A stretch of DNA of 64,000 nt from Hyphomicrobiaceae bacterium (lineage in GTDB: Bacteria > Pseudomonadota > Alphaproteobacteria > Rhizobiales > Aestuariivirgaceae). The stretch spans positions 124,001 to 188,000 of the forward strand of contig OMIC01000008.1 in NCBI GenBank assembly GCA_900298995.1. Direction: 5' to 3'. Positions within the stretch are counted from its first letter, which is position 1. Each line of letters begins with the position of its first letter. Positions 1 through 9,653 of this stretch are shown here, piece by piece. The notes under the pieces are model-generated. The model was not told where the DNA came from. It made no database searches and saw only the letters and a program-made list of their open reading frames with translations. Position numbers and translations under genes: made by a program.

Positions 1-1920
1 GTGGCGCTGTCCGATATCGGCATTGCCCAGCGCCTGCTGGCGCAGCCAGGCCGGATCTCGAGGCTCATTCTCGCGCCCGTGCAACTCTCGGGTTTGCCGC
101 CCCTCGCCACCATTGCGCCCGAACTTGTCATGCGCGCGCCTGCCACCGAGAGCGATCTCTCGCGCCTCACCGACAGCTTCCACCTCAACCTCACGGCTTT
201 CGGCTTCCTCGCCTTTGCGGTTGGCCTGTTCATCGTTCATGCGGCGATTGGCCTGGCTTTCGAGCAGCGCCGCCCGGTGCTGCGCACGCTGCGTGCCCTT
301 GGTCTGCCGCTGCGCGCCCTCGTGGCACTCAGCATCACCGAACTGCTTGTGCTCTCCCTGCTGGCGGGCGTGCTGGGCGTGGCGCTGGGCTATGGCGTTG
401 CGGCTGTGCTCCTTCCGGATGTGGCGGCAAGCCTCAGGGGGCTCTACGGTGCCGAGGTCGACGGGCAATTGTCGCTTCAGCCCTCGGTCTGGGCGCTTGG
501 ACTTGCCCTCGCCGTCGCAGGCACGCTCGCGTCTGCCGCCTCGCGGCTGTGGCGCATCGCTACCCTGCCGCTCCTGGCGCCCGCTCAACCGCGCGCCTGG
601 AGCCGCATGTCGGCCCAGGCCCTCGTGCTTCAGGCTGCGGCGGGAACGGGCCTGCTGGCAATCTCGGCGCTCGCCGTCATCATCGGACACGGCCTGGTCG
701 CCGGTTTCGTCTCGCTTGGCGCCATGCTGCTCGGCGCGGCGCTGCTGCTGCCTCTGGTCCTGTCGCTGGTGCTCGCCCTTGCGGGCCGGATGGGCAGGGG
801 AGTCGTCACGCAATGGTTCTGGGCGGATACACGCCAGCAACTGCCTGGCCTGTCGCTGGCGCTGATGGCCCTGCTTCTGGCGCTTGCGGCCAATGCGGGT
901 GTTGGTGCCATGGTCGGAAGCTTCCGGCTTACCTTCGTCGGCTGGCTTGACCAGCGGCTGGCCTCTGAACTCTATGTCACTGCCCGATCCGACGAGGAGT
1001 CTGACCTCATGCGCAGCTGGCTCGCCGCGCGCAGCGATGCAGTGCTGCCGATCTGGAGTGCGGAAGAAAAGATTCTTGGCGAGCCGGTGCAGGTCTATGG
1101 CCTCCGCGATCATGTCACCTATCGCGAGAACTGGCCGCTGCTCGCTGCTGCCCCCGATGTCTGGGACAGGCTCGAGGCAGGCACGGGCATTCTCGTCAAT
1201 GAGCAGATGGCGCGGCGGAAGCATCTGAGGCTGGGCGACGAGCTCACGCTGTCCGGAGGACGCAGCCAGACAATTGTCGGCATCTACTCCGACTATGGCA
1301 ACCCCAAGGCCCAGGCGATGATCGGCATTGATCTGCTGCTGGCGTTGCATCCCGATGTGAACCGTCAGCGCTTTGCCGTTCGCATCGCTCCGGACCGGGC
1401 CGCTGGGCTTGCGGCGCAGTTGCGCGATGCCTTCGCGCTTCCTGCGGACAACGTGATAGACCAGGCCAGCGTCAAGGCCTTTTCCCTGCGAATCTTCGAG
1501 CGCACATTCGCGGTCACCGCCGCCCTCAATGTGCTGACGCTGGGCGTTGCGGCACTGGCCATATTTGCCAGCCTTCTGACGCTTGCTGACATGCGATTGG
1601 CGCAGCTCGCGCCCGTCTGGGCCATGGGTCTCACCCTGCGGCGGCTTGCGCTGCTCGAGGTCCTGCGCAGTATGGCGCTTGCCAGCTTCACCATGCTGGC
1701 GGCCGTGCCGGTGGGCCTCGCCCTCGCGTGGCTGCTTCTGGCGGTTGTCAATGTCGAGGCCTTTGGCTGGCAGTTGCCCATGCATGTCTTCCCGCTGGAC
1801 TGGCTGAGGCTGGGGTCGCTCAGCCTCATCAGCGCAGCACTCGCGGCCGCACTGCCGGCCCTGCAGCTGGTGCGGCGTCAGCCGTCGGCTCTCGTCATGG
1901 TCTTTGCCAATGAACGTTAG
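1..1920 (+). CDS. FtsX/MacB-type ABC transporter permease, C-terminal part (5' truncated by window edge)
   Basis: Integral membrane permease of the MacB/FtsX class, probably working with an ATPase encoded upstream of the window. The visible 639 residues show hydrophobic helices at about 65-185 and 205-310, a soluble extracytoplasmic stretch at about 315-490 and four C-terminal helices at 505-630, the usual layout of the second half of a large two-FtsX-domain permease. The first codon here is GTG at base 1, but the sequence starts in the middle of what looks like a periplasmic domain, so the gene almost certainly begins before the window. The 3' end overlaps the start of the lipocalin-like gene. 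An ABC ATPase, large FtsX permease and AttH/CrtC-like protein is a known gene set in proteobacteria. The substrate is unknown; lipid or lipoprotein handling is a guess. Confidence 0.85.
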   Translation: MALSDIGIAQRLLAQPGRISRLILAPVQLSGLPPLATIAPELVMRAPATESDLSRLTDSFHLNLTAFGFLAFAVGLFIVHAAIGLAFEQRRPVLRTLRALGLPLRALVALSITELLVLSLLAGVLGVALGYGVAAVLLPDVAASLRGLYGAEVDGQLSLQPSVWALGLALAVAGTLASAASRLWRIATLPLLAPAQPRAWSRMSAQALVLQAAAGTGLLAISALAVIIGHGLVAGFVSLGAMLLGAALLLPLVLSLVLALAGRMGRGVVTQWFWADTRQQLPGLSLALMALLLALAANAGVGAMVGSFRLTFVGWLDQRLASELYVTARSDEESDLMRSWLAARSDAVLPIWSAEEKILGEPVQVYGLRDHVTYRENWPLLAAAPDVWDRLEAGTGILVNEQMARRKHLRLGDELTLSGGRSQTIVGIYSDYGNPKAQAMIGIDLLLALHPDVNRQRFAVRIAPDRAAGLAAQLRDAFALPADNVIDQASVKAFSLRIFERTFAVTAALNVLTLGVAALAIFASLLTLADMRLAQLAPVWAMGLTLRRLALLEVLRSMALASFTMLAAVPVGLALAWLLLAVVNVEAFGWQLPMHVFPLDWLRLGSLSLISAALAAALPALQLVRRQPSALVMVFANER

Positions 1921-2965
1921 ATGGGTCCTGCTGTTTCTGCTCGCCATAGCGGCGCCCGCGCTTGCCCAGGGCTTCGCGGGGCTCGGCACCTCGGCGGAGG
2001 GCTTTGCCATGCCGCAGAAGGCACATCCTCCGGTTTTCCCGGGCGATCATGGCGCTCATCCCGATTACCGCGTCGAGTGGTGGTATCTCACCGCCAATCT
2101 CACGGGTGAGGACGGCCGGGACTATGGCGCGCAATGGACGCTCTTCCGCTTTGCGCTCGCCCCGGGCACGGGCGAAAGCTGGCAGACGCCGCAGCTCTGG
2201 ATGGGCCACGCCGCCGTCACCACGCCGGATCAGCATGTCTCGGCGGAACGGCTGGCGCGGGGCGGCATCGGGCAGGCCGGCGTGGTCCTGACACCCTTTT
2301 CGGCGAACATCGATTCATGGCGCATGGACAGCCGGGCCGGGCCGGACTCGGATCCCATGTCGGCGCTTGACGTCTCGGCCGCAGGCGCTGGTTTTGCCTA
2401 TCGTCTGGGCCTCACCGCCACAGGGCCGCTCGTCCTCCACGGCGACAGGGGTTACTCCGTGAAGTCTGCGCAGGGCCAGGCCAGCTACTACTATTCCCAG
2501 CCCTTCTACGCGGTGAAGGGCACGCTCACGCTGGACGGACGTGACATCGCCGTGACCGGCCAAGCCTGGTTCGACCATGAATGGTCATCCCAGCCCCTCG
2601 GCGCGGATCAATCGGGATGGGACTGGTTCTCCTTCCATTTCGATACGGGCGAGAAACTGATGGGTTTTCGCCTCCGCGACGAGGGTGCGGGCTTCACCTC
2701 CGGAACCTGGATCGGCGCCGACGGACAGGTCGAACCGCTGCCGCCTGGTGCGCTAACCGCCGAGCCACTTGAGTGGGCCGAGGTCAGAGGCCGCACTGTG
2801 CCGATTCGCTGGAAGCTCTCGCTCCCCTTCAGGGGGCTCGATATCACCACCCGCGCCCTGAACGATGCCGCCTGGATGGATACCCAGGTCAGCTACTGGG
2901 AAGGGCCTGTCCGCATCGAGGGTTCGCATCCGGGTCGCGGCTATGTCGAGATGACGGGCTACTGA
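1910..2965 (+). CDS. AttH/CrtC-like lipocalin-domain protein (carotenoid 1,2-hydratase family)
   Basis: Secreted protein with a hydrophobic signal peptide (about residues 4-19, ending AAPALAQ), followed by two lipocalin-like beta-barrel halves of the CrtC/AttH type. Family landmarks are HPDYRVEWWYLTANL near residue 50 and FDHEWSSQPL near residue 225. I chose ATG 1910, which overlaps the permease stop (1918-1920) and implies translational coupling; a TTG two codons earlier is also possible. True CrtC hydrates carotenoids, but this operon context (downstream of an FtsX permease) is that of AttH-like proteins of unknown function, so I infer a role with the exporter rather than carotenoid synthesis. 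No crt genes are visible nearby. Confidence 0.8.
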   Translation: MNVRWVLLFLLAIAAPALAQGFAGLGTSAEGFAMPQKAHPPVFPGDHGAHPDYRVEWWYLTANLTGEDGRDYGAQWTLFRFALAPGTGESWQTPQLWMGHAAVTTPDQHVSAERLARGGIGQAGVVLTPFSANIDSWRMDSRAGPDSDPMSALDVSAAGAGFAYRLGLTATGPLVLHGDRGYSVKSAQGQASYYYSQPFYAVKGTLTLDGRDIAVTGQAWFDHEWSSQPLGADQSGWDWFSFHFDTGEKLMGFRLRDEGAGFTSGTWIGADGQVEPLPPGALTAEPLEWAEVRGRTVPIRWKLSLPFRGLDITTRALNDAAWMDTQVSYWEGPVRIEGSHPGRGYVEMTGY

Positions 2966-3023
2966 CGTGGCTCCGCAAAAGCCGTTTCGACTTTGGGCCG
3001 ACCTGCTCTAGTATCCGCAGGTT

Positions 3024-3752
3024 ATGGACCGGAAGACGATGAGCGAACCGCCCGCCAGCACAGATCAAGGCAAGTCAGGCCCAGTTTCAGCCCGCATCCG
3101 CGCGCGGCTTGAAGAGGCCCGCAAGCGCTATCATGCCAATGACAACATCTCGGCCTTCATCGAGCCGGGCGAGCTGGAATCCCTGCTCGAGGAAGTCGCC
3201 GGCAAGATGCAGGGCGTCCTCGAAAGCCTGGTCATCGACGTGCACCATGATCACAACACGCAGGACACCGCCCGCCGCGTCGCCAAGATGTATCTGAACG
3301 AGGTGTTCCGCGGCCGCTATGTCGCACAGCCGCCGGTTACCGAGTTTCCCAACGCCGAATATCTGAACGAGCTGATGATCGTCGGCCCGATCACCGTGCG
3401 CAGCGCCTGCAGCCACCATTTCTGCCCGATCATGGGGCGGCTGTGGATCGGCCTTCTGCCCAACGAGCATTCCAATCTCATCGGCCTGTCCAAATATGCC
3501 CGGCTTGCCGAATGGATCATGTCGCGGCCGCAGATCCAGGAGGAGGCGATCGCCCAGGTGGCCGATCTCCTCATGAACAAGGTTGCGCCCGACGGCCTCG
3601 CCGTCGTCATGGAGGCGGATCACTTCTGCATGCACTGGCGCGGCGTCAAGGACAGCGGCGCCAAGATGATCAACAGCGTGATGCGCGGGGCCTTCCTCAA
3701 GAACTCCACGCTGCGCCGCGAATTCCTATCCCTTGTCAATCTGAAGGACTGA
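3024..3752 (+). CDS. folE: GTP cyclohydrolase I
   Basis: Converts GTP to 7,8-dihydroneopterin triphosphate, the first step to folate and pterins. The T-fold domain covers about residues 40-240. The zinc site is recognisable as RSACSHHFCPIMGR (Cys and His in the usual C-x-x-H arrangement) with the distal HFCMHWRGVKD motif. The CSHHFCP form differs from the commoner CEHHLLPF. ATG 3024 gives 242 residues; ATG 3039, with GGAAG just upstream, would give 237 and is an equally good start. Nine bases separate it from the BLUF photoreceptor gene, so the two are probably co-transcribed. This may be a second FolE, since no other folate gene is nearby. Confidence 0.92.
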   Translation: MDRKTMSEPPASTDQGKSGPVSARIRARLEEARKRYHANDNISAFIEPGELESLLEEVAGKMQGVLESLVIDVHHDHNTQDTARRVAKMYLNEVFRGRYVAQPPVTEFPNAEYLNELMIVGPITVRSACSHHFCPIMGRLWIGLLPNEHSNLIGLSKYARLAEWIMSRPQIQEEAIAQVADLLMNKVAPDGLAVVMEADHFCMHWRGVKDSGAKMINSVMRGAFLKNSTLRREFLSLVNLKD

Positions 3753-3761
3753 GTTTCACGC

Positions 3762-4190
3762 ATGTTGGTCCGTTGTGTCTACGCCAGCCGCGCCGCCACC
3801 GATCTCTCGCCCGCCATGATCGAGGACATTCTGGAACGCTCGCGGGTCAACAACCCCGCACGGGGCATCACCGGCATCCTCTGCCACAGCGGTGACGTCT
3901 TCATCCAGGTTCTCGAAGGCGGCCGCGACGAGGTCTGCGAACTCTACAATTCCATCGTTCGCGACCAGCGCCACGCCAATGTGCGGCTCCTCGCCTTCGA
4001 GGAGATCCGTGAACGCAAGTTCTCGAACTGGACCATGGGGCATGTCGATCTCGCCCGCGTGAACCCCGGCCTTCTCCTCAAGTATCATGCGCGTGCGGTG
4101 CTCGATCCCTTCGTCATGTCGGGAATGGTCGTGACGGCACTGCTTGACGAACTGGTGGACACCGCGGCGGTTCACACGCGGCTGGGCTGA
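3762..4190 (+). CDS. BLUF-domain blue-light sensor (short, single domain)
   Basis: A 142-residue protein made of one BLUF (blue light using FAD) domain with a short C-terminal helical cap and no output domain. The photochemical residues are present: Tyr7 (VYAS), Asn30/31 (NNPARGITG), Gln49 (FIQVLEGG), and Trp90/Met92 (FSNWTMG). It should bind FAD non-covalently and signal by protein-protein interaction, as other short BLUF proteins (PixD/BlrB type) do. It follows folE by 9 bp, so light sensing and pterin synthesis may be coupled. It ends 3 bases before the convergent hydroxypyruvate-isomerase-like gene. Confidence 0.92.
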   Translation: MLVRCVYASRAATDLSPAMIEDILERSRVNNPARGITGILCHSGDVFIQVLEGGRDEVCELYNSIVRDQRHANVRLLAFEEIRERKFSNWTMGHVDLARVNPGLLLKYHARAVLDPFVMSGMVVTALLDELVDTAAVHTRLG

Positions 4191-4193
4191 GGC

Positions 4194-4961
4194 TCAGAGC
4201 CGCTCCATCCACGACAGGCCCGGCGCCGTACCCGCCGCCGGGCGATACTCGCAGCCCACAAATCCCCGATAGCCGATCCGGTCGAGATGCCGGAACACCG
4301 CGAAATCGTCGAGTTCGCCGCTGCCCGGTTCGTGGCGTCCGGGCACGGAAGCCGTCTGCACATGACCGATCACCGGCAGCAGCGCCTCGAGGCTGCGCAT
4401 CACGTCGCCATGCAGGATCTGCCGGTGATAGATGTCATACTGGAGCTTCAGGTTCGGCAGTCCGAGGCTCGCGATCAGCTCCGCCGCGAATTCGAAATCA
4501 TTGAGGAAATAGCCCGGCATGTCGCGCCCGTTGAGCGGCTCGATCAGGATGTCGATGCCGAGCGGGGCAACAAGCGCGCAGGCATGGCGGATCGCCCCCA
4601 CATAGGCCGCGCGCGCCTCATCGGACCCGCGCGCTGCCAGTCCGCTCATCAGATGCAGCCGCTTCACGCCGGTGGCCTGCGCATAGGGAAGAGCCGTCTC
4701 CAGCGCCGCGCGGAACTCCGCCGCGCGCCCGGGGATTGCGGCCAGCCCGCGCTCGCCTGCCTCCCAGTTGCCGGGCGGCAGGTTGAACAGCGCCAGCTCC
4801 AGCCGGCTGGCCTGCAGACGTTCGGCAATGGCGTCGGGCGCATGGGCATAGGGAAACAGGAATTCCACCGCCCGGAATCCATGGTCGGCAGCCGCGGCGA
4901 AGCGGTCCAGGAAGTCCCATTCGGTAAACATCATCGTCAGGTTGGCGGCGAAGCTTGGCAT
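4194..4961 (-). CDS. hyi: hydroxypyruvate isomerase-like TIM-barrel protein
   Basis: Xylose-isomerase-like TIM barrel of the Hyi/OtnI group (255 residues), which interconverts hydroxypyruvate and tartronate semialdehyde or acts on 2-oxo-tetronates. Typical features are the start MPSFAANLTMMFTEW, the metal-binding segment IEPLNGRDMPGYFL and the QYDIYHRQ motif. I chose ATG 4961 because GGAGG lies 6 bases upstream; a longer frame to 5006 has no ribosome-binding site. It is transcribed divergently from the beta-keto acid cleavage enzyme across 89 bp. No glyoxylate carboligase or tartronate semialdehyde reductase is seen here, so the substrate could differ. Confidence 0.82.
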   Translation of the reverse strand: MPSFAANLTMMFTEWDFLDRFAAAADHGFRAVEFLFPYAHAPDAIAERLQASRLELALFNLPPGNWEAGERGLAAIPGRAAEFRAALETALPYAQATGVKRLHLMSGLAARGSDEARAAYVGAIRHACALVAPLGIDILIEPLNGRDMPGYFLNDFEFAAELIASLGLPNLKLQYDIYHRQILHGDVMRSLEALLPVIGHVQTASVPGRHEPGSGELDDFAVFRHLDRIGYRGFVGCEYRPAAGTAPGLSWMERL

Positions 4962-5050
4962 GGCAGTCCTCCATATGCCTCGCATTTCGGCCCAGGGGAA
5001 GGGCATGGCCGGGTTCCCTCAGACCGGCTCTTGTTCTATGAACCGGGTCC

Positions 5051-5881
5051 ATGACCACGCCCTGCATCATCACGGTCGCGATCACCGGCTCCGTGCCCCG
5101 CAAGGAACATAACCCGGCGGTGCCCATCAGCATCGCCGAACAGGTGGAATCGACCCAGGCCGCCTTCGAGGCCGGGGCAGCACTCGCCCATGTGCATGTC
5201 CGCAGGGAGGACCAGACCCCCACCTCGGACCCCGAGCGGTTCGCCCGTCTGCTGGAAGGCCTGCGGCGTCACTGTCCGGGCATGATCGTGCAGTTTTCGA
5301 CCGGCGGCCGGTCCGGCAAGGGCGCCGAGCGCGGCGGCATGCTGCATCTGGGCTGTGACATGGCCTCCCTGTCCACGGGCTCCTGCAACTTTCCCAGCAT
5401 CATCTATGAGAACCCGCCGGAGCTGATTCGCGAACTGGCGCAGAAGATGCTCGCGTTCAGCGTCAAGCCCGAGATCGAGGTCTTCGATCTCTCCATGCTC
5501 TACCAGGCGCTGCGCCTCGCGGAGGAAGGGCTGCTGCGTCCGCCGCTGCATGTGCAGTTCGTCATGGGTATCAGGAACGCCATGCCCGCCATCCGCCAGG
5601 CCTTCGATTTCATGGTCGACGAGCTCACCCGCCTTGCCCCCGAGGCGACTTGGGTCGCCGCCGGCATCGGCCGCCATCAGCTGGAGGTGAACCGCTGGTG
5701 TCTTGAACGCGGCGGCCATTGCCGCACGGGGCTTGAGGACAACATCCGCTGGGATGAGTCCCGTCTTGCCGCGTCGAATGCCGAACTGGTCGGCCGCCTC
5801 GCCGGACTCTGCGCTCGCCATGGCCGTCACCCCGCAACCGCCGCCGAAGCCCGCGCCATTCTCGGCCTCGCACCCGTGTAA
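5051..5881 (+). CDS. beta-keto acid cleavage enzyme (BKACE, DUF849)
   Basis: Zinc-dependent TIM-barrel enzyme that condenses a 3-keto acid with acetyl-CoA and releases acetoacetate plus a new CoA ester (the Kce reaction of lysine fermentation is the model). The family start [20 protein letters not shown], zinc ligands His47 and His49 (HVHV) and Glu229 in LEDNIRWD are present. The length of 276 residues is normal for the family. BKACE substrates vary widely (3-keto-5-aminohexanoate, dehydrocarnitine and others) and cannot be read from sequence by eye. It is followed after 34 bp by the PEP-hydrolase-family gene on the same strand, a likely two-gene operon. Confidence 0.88.
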   Translation: MTTPCIITVAITGSVPRKEHNPAVPISIAEQVESTQAAFEAGAALAHVHVRREDQTPTSDPERFARLLEGLRRHCPGMIVQFSTGGRSGKGAERGGMLHLGCDMASLSTGSCNFPSIIYENPPELIRELAQKMLAFSVKPEIEVFDLSMLYQALRLAEEGLLRPPLHVQFVMGIRNAMPAIRQAFDFMVDELTRLAPEATWVAAGIGRHQLEVNRWCLERGGHCRTGLEDNIRWDESRLAASNAELVGRLAGLCARHGRHPATAAEARAILGLAPV

Positions 5882-5915
5882 CTGCGGTCCAAGCGCCGCA
5901 AGGAAGGAAACACCC

Positions 5916-6749
5916 ATGCCCCGTTTCGAACGCAAGGCCCTGATGGAGAAGTTTCAGGACATGAAGCGCCGCCGCATTCCCATCGTGGGCGGCGGGGCGG
6001 GCACCGGCCTTTCCGCCAAATGCGAGGAGGAGGGCGGCATCGACCTCATCGTCATCTACAATTCCGGGCGTTACCGCATGGCGGGCCGTGGCTCGCTCTC
6101 CGGCATCCTCGCCTATGGCAACGCCAATGACATCGTGCTCGACATGGCGCGCGAAGTGCTGCCGGTGACGCGGCGTACGCCGGTGCTTGCAGGCGTCAAT
6201 GGCACCGACCCCTTCTGCATCTTCGACAAGTTCCTCGACGATCTGAAGGCGCTGGGCTTTTCAGGCGTGCAGAACTTCCCCACCGTCGGCCTGATCGACG
6301 GCATCCTGCGCGCAAATCTCGAGGAGACCGGGATGTCCTATGGCCTCGAGGTCGACATGATCCGGCTGGCCCGGTCGAAGGACATGCTGACCACGCCCTA
6401 TGTGTTCAACGCCGGCGAGGCCGAAGCCATGGCCCGGGCCGGAGCGGACATCATCGTCTGCCATCTGGGCCTCACCACCGGCGGCAGCATCGGCTCGAAG
6501 ACCGCGCTGAAGCTCGCCGACTGCCCGGCACTCGTGGATGAATGGGCCGAGGCCGCCCTGAGTGTCAACAGGGATGCGATCATCATCGTTCATGGCGGGC
6601 CCGTCTCGATGCCTGATGATGCCCAGTTCATTCTCCGCAACACGCGCAACTGCCACGGCTTCTATGGCGCCTCCTCCATGGAGCGCCTGCCGACCGAGGT
6701 CGCGCTGGTCGAGCAGACCCGCGCCTTCAAGTCCATCTCCTTCAGCTGA
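5916..6749 (+). CDS. phosphoenolpyruvate hydrolase-family TIM-barrel protein
   Basis: A 277-residue TIM-barrel protein of the PEP-hydrolase/signal-transduction family (PF09370 type). Landmarks are [17 protein letters not shown] near residue 20, the [14 protein letters not shown] loop and the C-terminal [12 protein letters not shown]. The start at 5916 follows AAGGAAGG; the open frame extends upstream to 5703 only because it runs inside the BKACE gene in another frame. Such proteins usually sit beside a Tm-1-like ATP-binding (UPF0261) gene, which is absent here; a BKACE gene occupies the upstream position instead. True enzymatic activity is poorly defined in the family. The last 8 bases overlap the convergent desaturase gene. 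Confidence 0.82.
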   Translation: MPRFERKALMEKFQDMKRRRIPIVGGGAGTGLSAKCEEEGGIDLIVIYNSGRYRMAGRGSLSGILAYGNANDIVLDMAREVLPVTRRTPVLAGVNGTDPFCIFDKFLDDLKALGFSGVQNFPTVGLIDGILRANLEETGMSYGLEVDMIRLARSKDMLTTPYVFNAGEAEAMARAGADIIVCHLGLTTGGSIGSKTALKLADCPALVDEWAEAALSVNRDAIIIVHGGPVSMPDDAQFILRNTRNCHGFYGASSMERLPTEVALVEQTRAFKSISFS

Positions 6750-7662
6750 CCAGCTTCCGCAACCAGCTCATGTTGGGGTAGGCGATCGGCTCCTTGGCGC
6801 GGAACAGGAATCGCGAGAAGATCTCGCCATAGCCCTTCATCAGATAGCCGTTGTTGCGCGCGATCAGCGCCTCGCGCTCCGCACGATAGAAAGCCGGAAG
6901 CTTGTACCACGCGAGAGCTGGCCGCGCGTGGTGTGCGACATGCAGGTTGTTGTTGAGGAACAGCAGCGACCAGACGGGCGAGGCCTCGACGATGATCGTC
7001 CGGTGCTCCACCTTCTCGGCCGCCTGGTGTTCGCAGAACGAGCGTACCAGGGCGAGTGAGATGCCCGGATAGGCGATGAGCAGGTAGTACTGCCAGAACG
7101 GCATGCCGACGACAAAAACCACATACCACACCGTCACTGCCCCGGCGGGCACGAACCACGCCCACGCCTTGAGGGTCTCGCGGTTGCCCTGCGCGATGTC
7201 GCGGAACTCGGATGACCAGAACCGCACGATGCTGATTGCCGGGCCGATCAGCATCCGGCCGCCGAGTGTCTGGTTGATGTCGAACAGTACGCGTCTGATC
7301 CCGGTCACTCCGGCCCAATGCTCGGGCAGCAGGTAGTAGGACTCGGGGTCGAGCCGCGGGTCCGTCAGGTCGGCGTCATTGTGGTGCGTCAGGTGGGTGG
7401 CCTTGTAGCGCAGATAGGGCAGCCACAGCGTGGGCGTCACGAAAACCAGGGCCTCGTTGAGAAGCCGGTTGCCCGTTGGGTGGCCATGCAGCACTTCATG
7501 CTGGAGTGAGGAGTGGAGTGCGGCACAATAGGCACCGACAGGCAGGATCACCCACCACGGCAGGGCGGCATGGAACCACACCAGTCCGGCCAGCACGGCA
7601 TAGACGGCGGCGATGAGCGCCACCGTCGGCCATTCGATCTCGCGCGGTCGTCTGTCAGCCAT
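6742..7662 (-). CDS. membrane fatty acid desaturase/ketolase family protein
   Basis: Integral-membrane di-iron enzyme of the fatty acid desaturase superfamily, 306 residues. The three histidine boxes are visible: [12 protein letters not shown] (about 50-61), THLTHHND (about 90-97) and NNLHVAHH (about 235-242). Hydrophobic helices lie at about 12-45 and 155-200. The start at ATG 7662 ([11 protein letters not shown]) is preferred over the longer frame reaching 8070, which runs antisense to ilvD. It could introduce a double bond into an acyl chain or hydroxylate/ketolate another lipid; no redox partner is encoded nearby. It diverges from ilvD with a 139-bp gap and overlaps the PEP-hydrolase-family gene by 8 bp at its 3' end. 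Confidence 0.85.
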   Translation of the reverse strand: MADRRPREIEWPTVALIAAVYAVLAGLVWFHAALPWWVILPVGAYCAALHSSLQHEVLHGHPTGNRLLNEALVFVTPTLWLPYLRYKATHLTHHNDADLTDPRLDPESYYLLPEHWAGVTGIRRVLFDINQTLGGRMLIGPAISIVRFWSSEFRDIAQGNRETLKAWAWFVPAGAVTVWYVVFVVGMPFWQYYLLIAYPGISLALVRSFCEHQAAEKVEHRTIIVEASPVWSLLFLNNNLHVAHHARPALAWYKLPAFYRAEREALIARNNGYLMKGYGEIFSRFLFRAKEPIAYPNMSWLRKLVS

Positions 7663-7801
7663 GTGCCGGACCTGCTTCCATGCTGCTTTGTAGCATGTCC
7701 TGCGGTCGCTGTTGAAGCCTGGGGCCGCCTCAGCCCAGCCTTGATTCCCGGGCTCCATTGGTGCAATCGGGGGTCTGTCCAAGCCCTGTCCCGAGGTCAT
7801 C

Positions 7802-9643
7802 ATGCCCCAATACCGCTCCCGCACCACAACCCATGGCCGCAACATGGCGGGCGCCCGCGGACTGTGGCGCGCCACCGGCATGAAGGACGAGGATTTCGGC
7901 AAGCCGATCATCGCAATCGCCAACTCCTTCACGCAATTCGTGCCGGGCCATGTCCACCTCAAGGATCTGGGCCAGCTCGTCGCGCGCGAGGTCGAGAAGG
8001 CAGGTGGCGTCGCCAAGGAATTCAACACCATCGCGGTGGACGACGGCATCGCCATGGGCCATGACGGCATGCTCTATTCGCTGCCCTCGCGCGAGATCAT
8101 CGCGGACTCGGTCGAATACATGGTCAACGCCCATTGTGCCGACGCCATGGTCTGCATCTCGAACTGCGACAAGATCACCCCCGGAATGCTGATGGCGGCG
8201 CTCCGTCTCAACATTCCCTGCGTCTTCGTCTCCGGCGGTCCGATGGAAGCCGGCAAGGTCGTACTCTCCGGCGTCACCCGCGCACTCGATCTCGTTGACG
8301 CCATGGTCGCCGCCGCCGACGACAAATATTCCGATGCCGAGGTTCAGGCCATCGAGCGTTCGGCCTGCCCCACCTGCGGCTCGTGCTCTGGCATGTTCAC
8401 GGCCAATTCCATGAACTGTCTCACCGAGGCGCTCGGCCTGTCGCTTCCGGGCAACGGCTCGGTGCTCGCCACCCATGCCGATCGCAAGCGACTCTTCGTC
8501 GAGGCGGGTCATCTCGTGGTCGATCTGGCGCGACGCTATTACGAGCAGGATGACGAGACCGCCCTGCCACGCAGCATTGCGGGCTTCGGTGCCTTCGAGA
8601 ACGCCATGACGCTCGACATCGCCATGGGCGGCTCCACCAACACGGTGCTCCATATTCTTGCCGCTGCCCATGAGGCCGGCCTCAACTTCACCATGAAGGA
8701 CATCGACCGCCTGTCGCGCCGCGTCCCCGTGCTCTCCAAGGTGGCTCCGGCCAAGTCGGATGTGCACATGGAGGATGTGCACCGCGCCGGCGGCATCATG
8801 GCCATTCTCGGTGAACTGGACCGTGGCGGTCTCATCAACCGCGACCTGCCCACCATCCACGCCCGCACGCTGGGCGAGGCGCTGGACCGCTGGGATATTG
8901 GCCGCACCAATTCCGAGGCCGTGCGCGAATTCTTCCGCGCCGCGCCGGGCGGCGTGCCGACCCAGGTGGCCTTCAGCCAGGCAAGCCGCTGGGATGACCT
9001 CGACCTTGACCGCAAGACCGGCGTCATCCGCGATGTCGAGAACCCCTTCTCGAAGGATGGCGGCCTCGCCGTTCTCTATGGCAACATCGCCGAGGACGGC
9101 TGCATCGTGAAGACGGCGGGTGTTGATGACTCCATTCTCAAGTTCACCGGCAAGGCGAAGGTCTTCGAGAGCCAGGATTCTGCCGTCCACGGAATATTGA
9201 ACCGTGGCGTCGAGGCGGGCGATGTCGTCGTCATCCGGTATGAAGGTCCGCGCGGCGGGCCGGGCATGCAGGAAATGCTCTATCCGACGAGCTACCTGAA
9301 GTCGAAGGGACTGGGCAAGGCCTGCGCGCTCATCACCGATGGCCGCTTCTCGGGCGGCACCTCGGGGCTCTCCATCGGCCATGTCTCGCCGGAGGCTGCG
9401 GAAGGCGGTCTCATCGCGCTGGTCGAGGAGGGCGATACGATCGAGATCGACATTCCCAACCGCTCGATCCGTCTCGTGGTATCCGACGAGGTGATCGCGC
9501 GCCGCCGCGCCGCCATGCTGGCCCGCGGCAACAAGGCGTGGAAGCCCACCGAGCAGCGCAAGCGCAAGATCACCACGGCGCTCAAGGCCTATGCCGCGCT
9601 CACCACCTCCGCTGCCACCGGCGCGGTTCGGGTGGTGGACTGA
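7802..9643 (+). CDS. ilvD: dihydroxy-acid dehydratase
   Basis: Iron-sulfur dehydratase of valine, leucine and isoleucine synthesis that converts 2,3-dihydroxy-isovalerate and -methylvalerate to 2-keto acids. It has 613 residues, close to the E. coli-type enzyme. It shows [20 protein letters not shown] at the N-terminus, the cluster cysteines in [10 protein letters not shown] and [17 protein letters not shown], and [20 protein letters not shown] near the C-terminus with the catalytic serine region. It is followed after 10 bp by carbonic anhydrase. The IlvD/Edd family also contains sugar-acid dehydratases, and the FGGY kinase two genes downstream leaves that open, but the length and motifs favour DHAD. 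Confidence 0.9.
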   Translation: MPQYRSRTTTHGRNMAGARGLWRATGMKDEDFGKPIIAIANSFTQFVPGHVHLKDLGQLVAREVEKAGGVAKEFNTIAVDDGIAMGHDGMLYSLPSREIIADSVEYMVNAHCADAMVCISNCDKITPGMLMAALRLNIPCVFVSGGPMEAGKVVLSGVTRALDLVDAMVAAADDKYSDAEVQAIERSACPTCGSCSGMFTANSMNCLTEALGLSLPGNGSVLATHADRKRLFVEAGHLVVDLARRYYEQDDETALPRSIAGFGAFENAMTLDIAMGGSTNTVLHILAAAHEAGLNFTMKDIDRLSRRVPVLSKVAPAKSDVHMEDVHRAGGIMAILGELDRGGLINRDLPTIHARTLGEALDRWDIGRTNSEAVREFFRAAPGGVPTQVAFSQASRWDDLDLDRKTGVIRDVENPFSKDGGLAVLYGNIAEDGCIVKTAGVDDSILKFTGKAKVFESQDSAVHGILNRGVEAGDVVVIRYEGPRGGPGMQEMLYPTSYLKSKGLGKACALITDGRFSGGTSGLSIGHVSPEAAEGGLIALVEEGDTIEIDIPNRSIRLVVSDEVIARRRAAMLARGNKAWKPTEQRKRKITTALKAYAALTTSAATGAVRVVD

Positions 9644-9653
9644 GGCGCTGGCG

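Noticed and set aside
5703-5915. Longer N-terminus of the PEP-hydrolase-family protein
   Set aside because: It overlaps the BKACE gene in another frame; relatives begin near [10 protein letters not shown], and a ribosome site precedes 5916.
7730-9382. 550-residue open frame antisense to ilvD
   Set aside because: Composition and register mirror the ilvD coding strand in GC-rich DNA; no domain or ribosome site; ilvD is a clear match.
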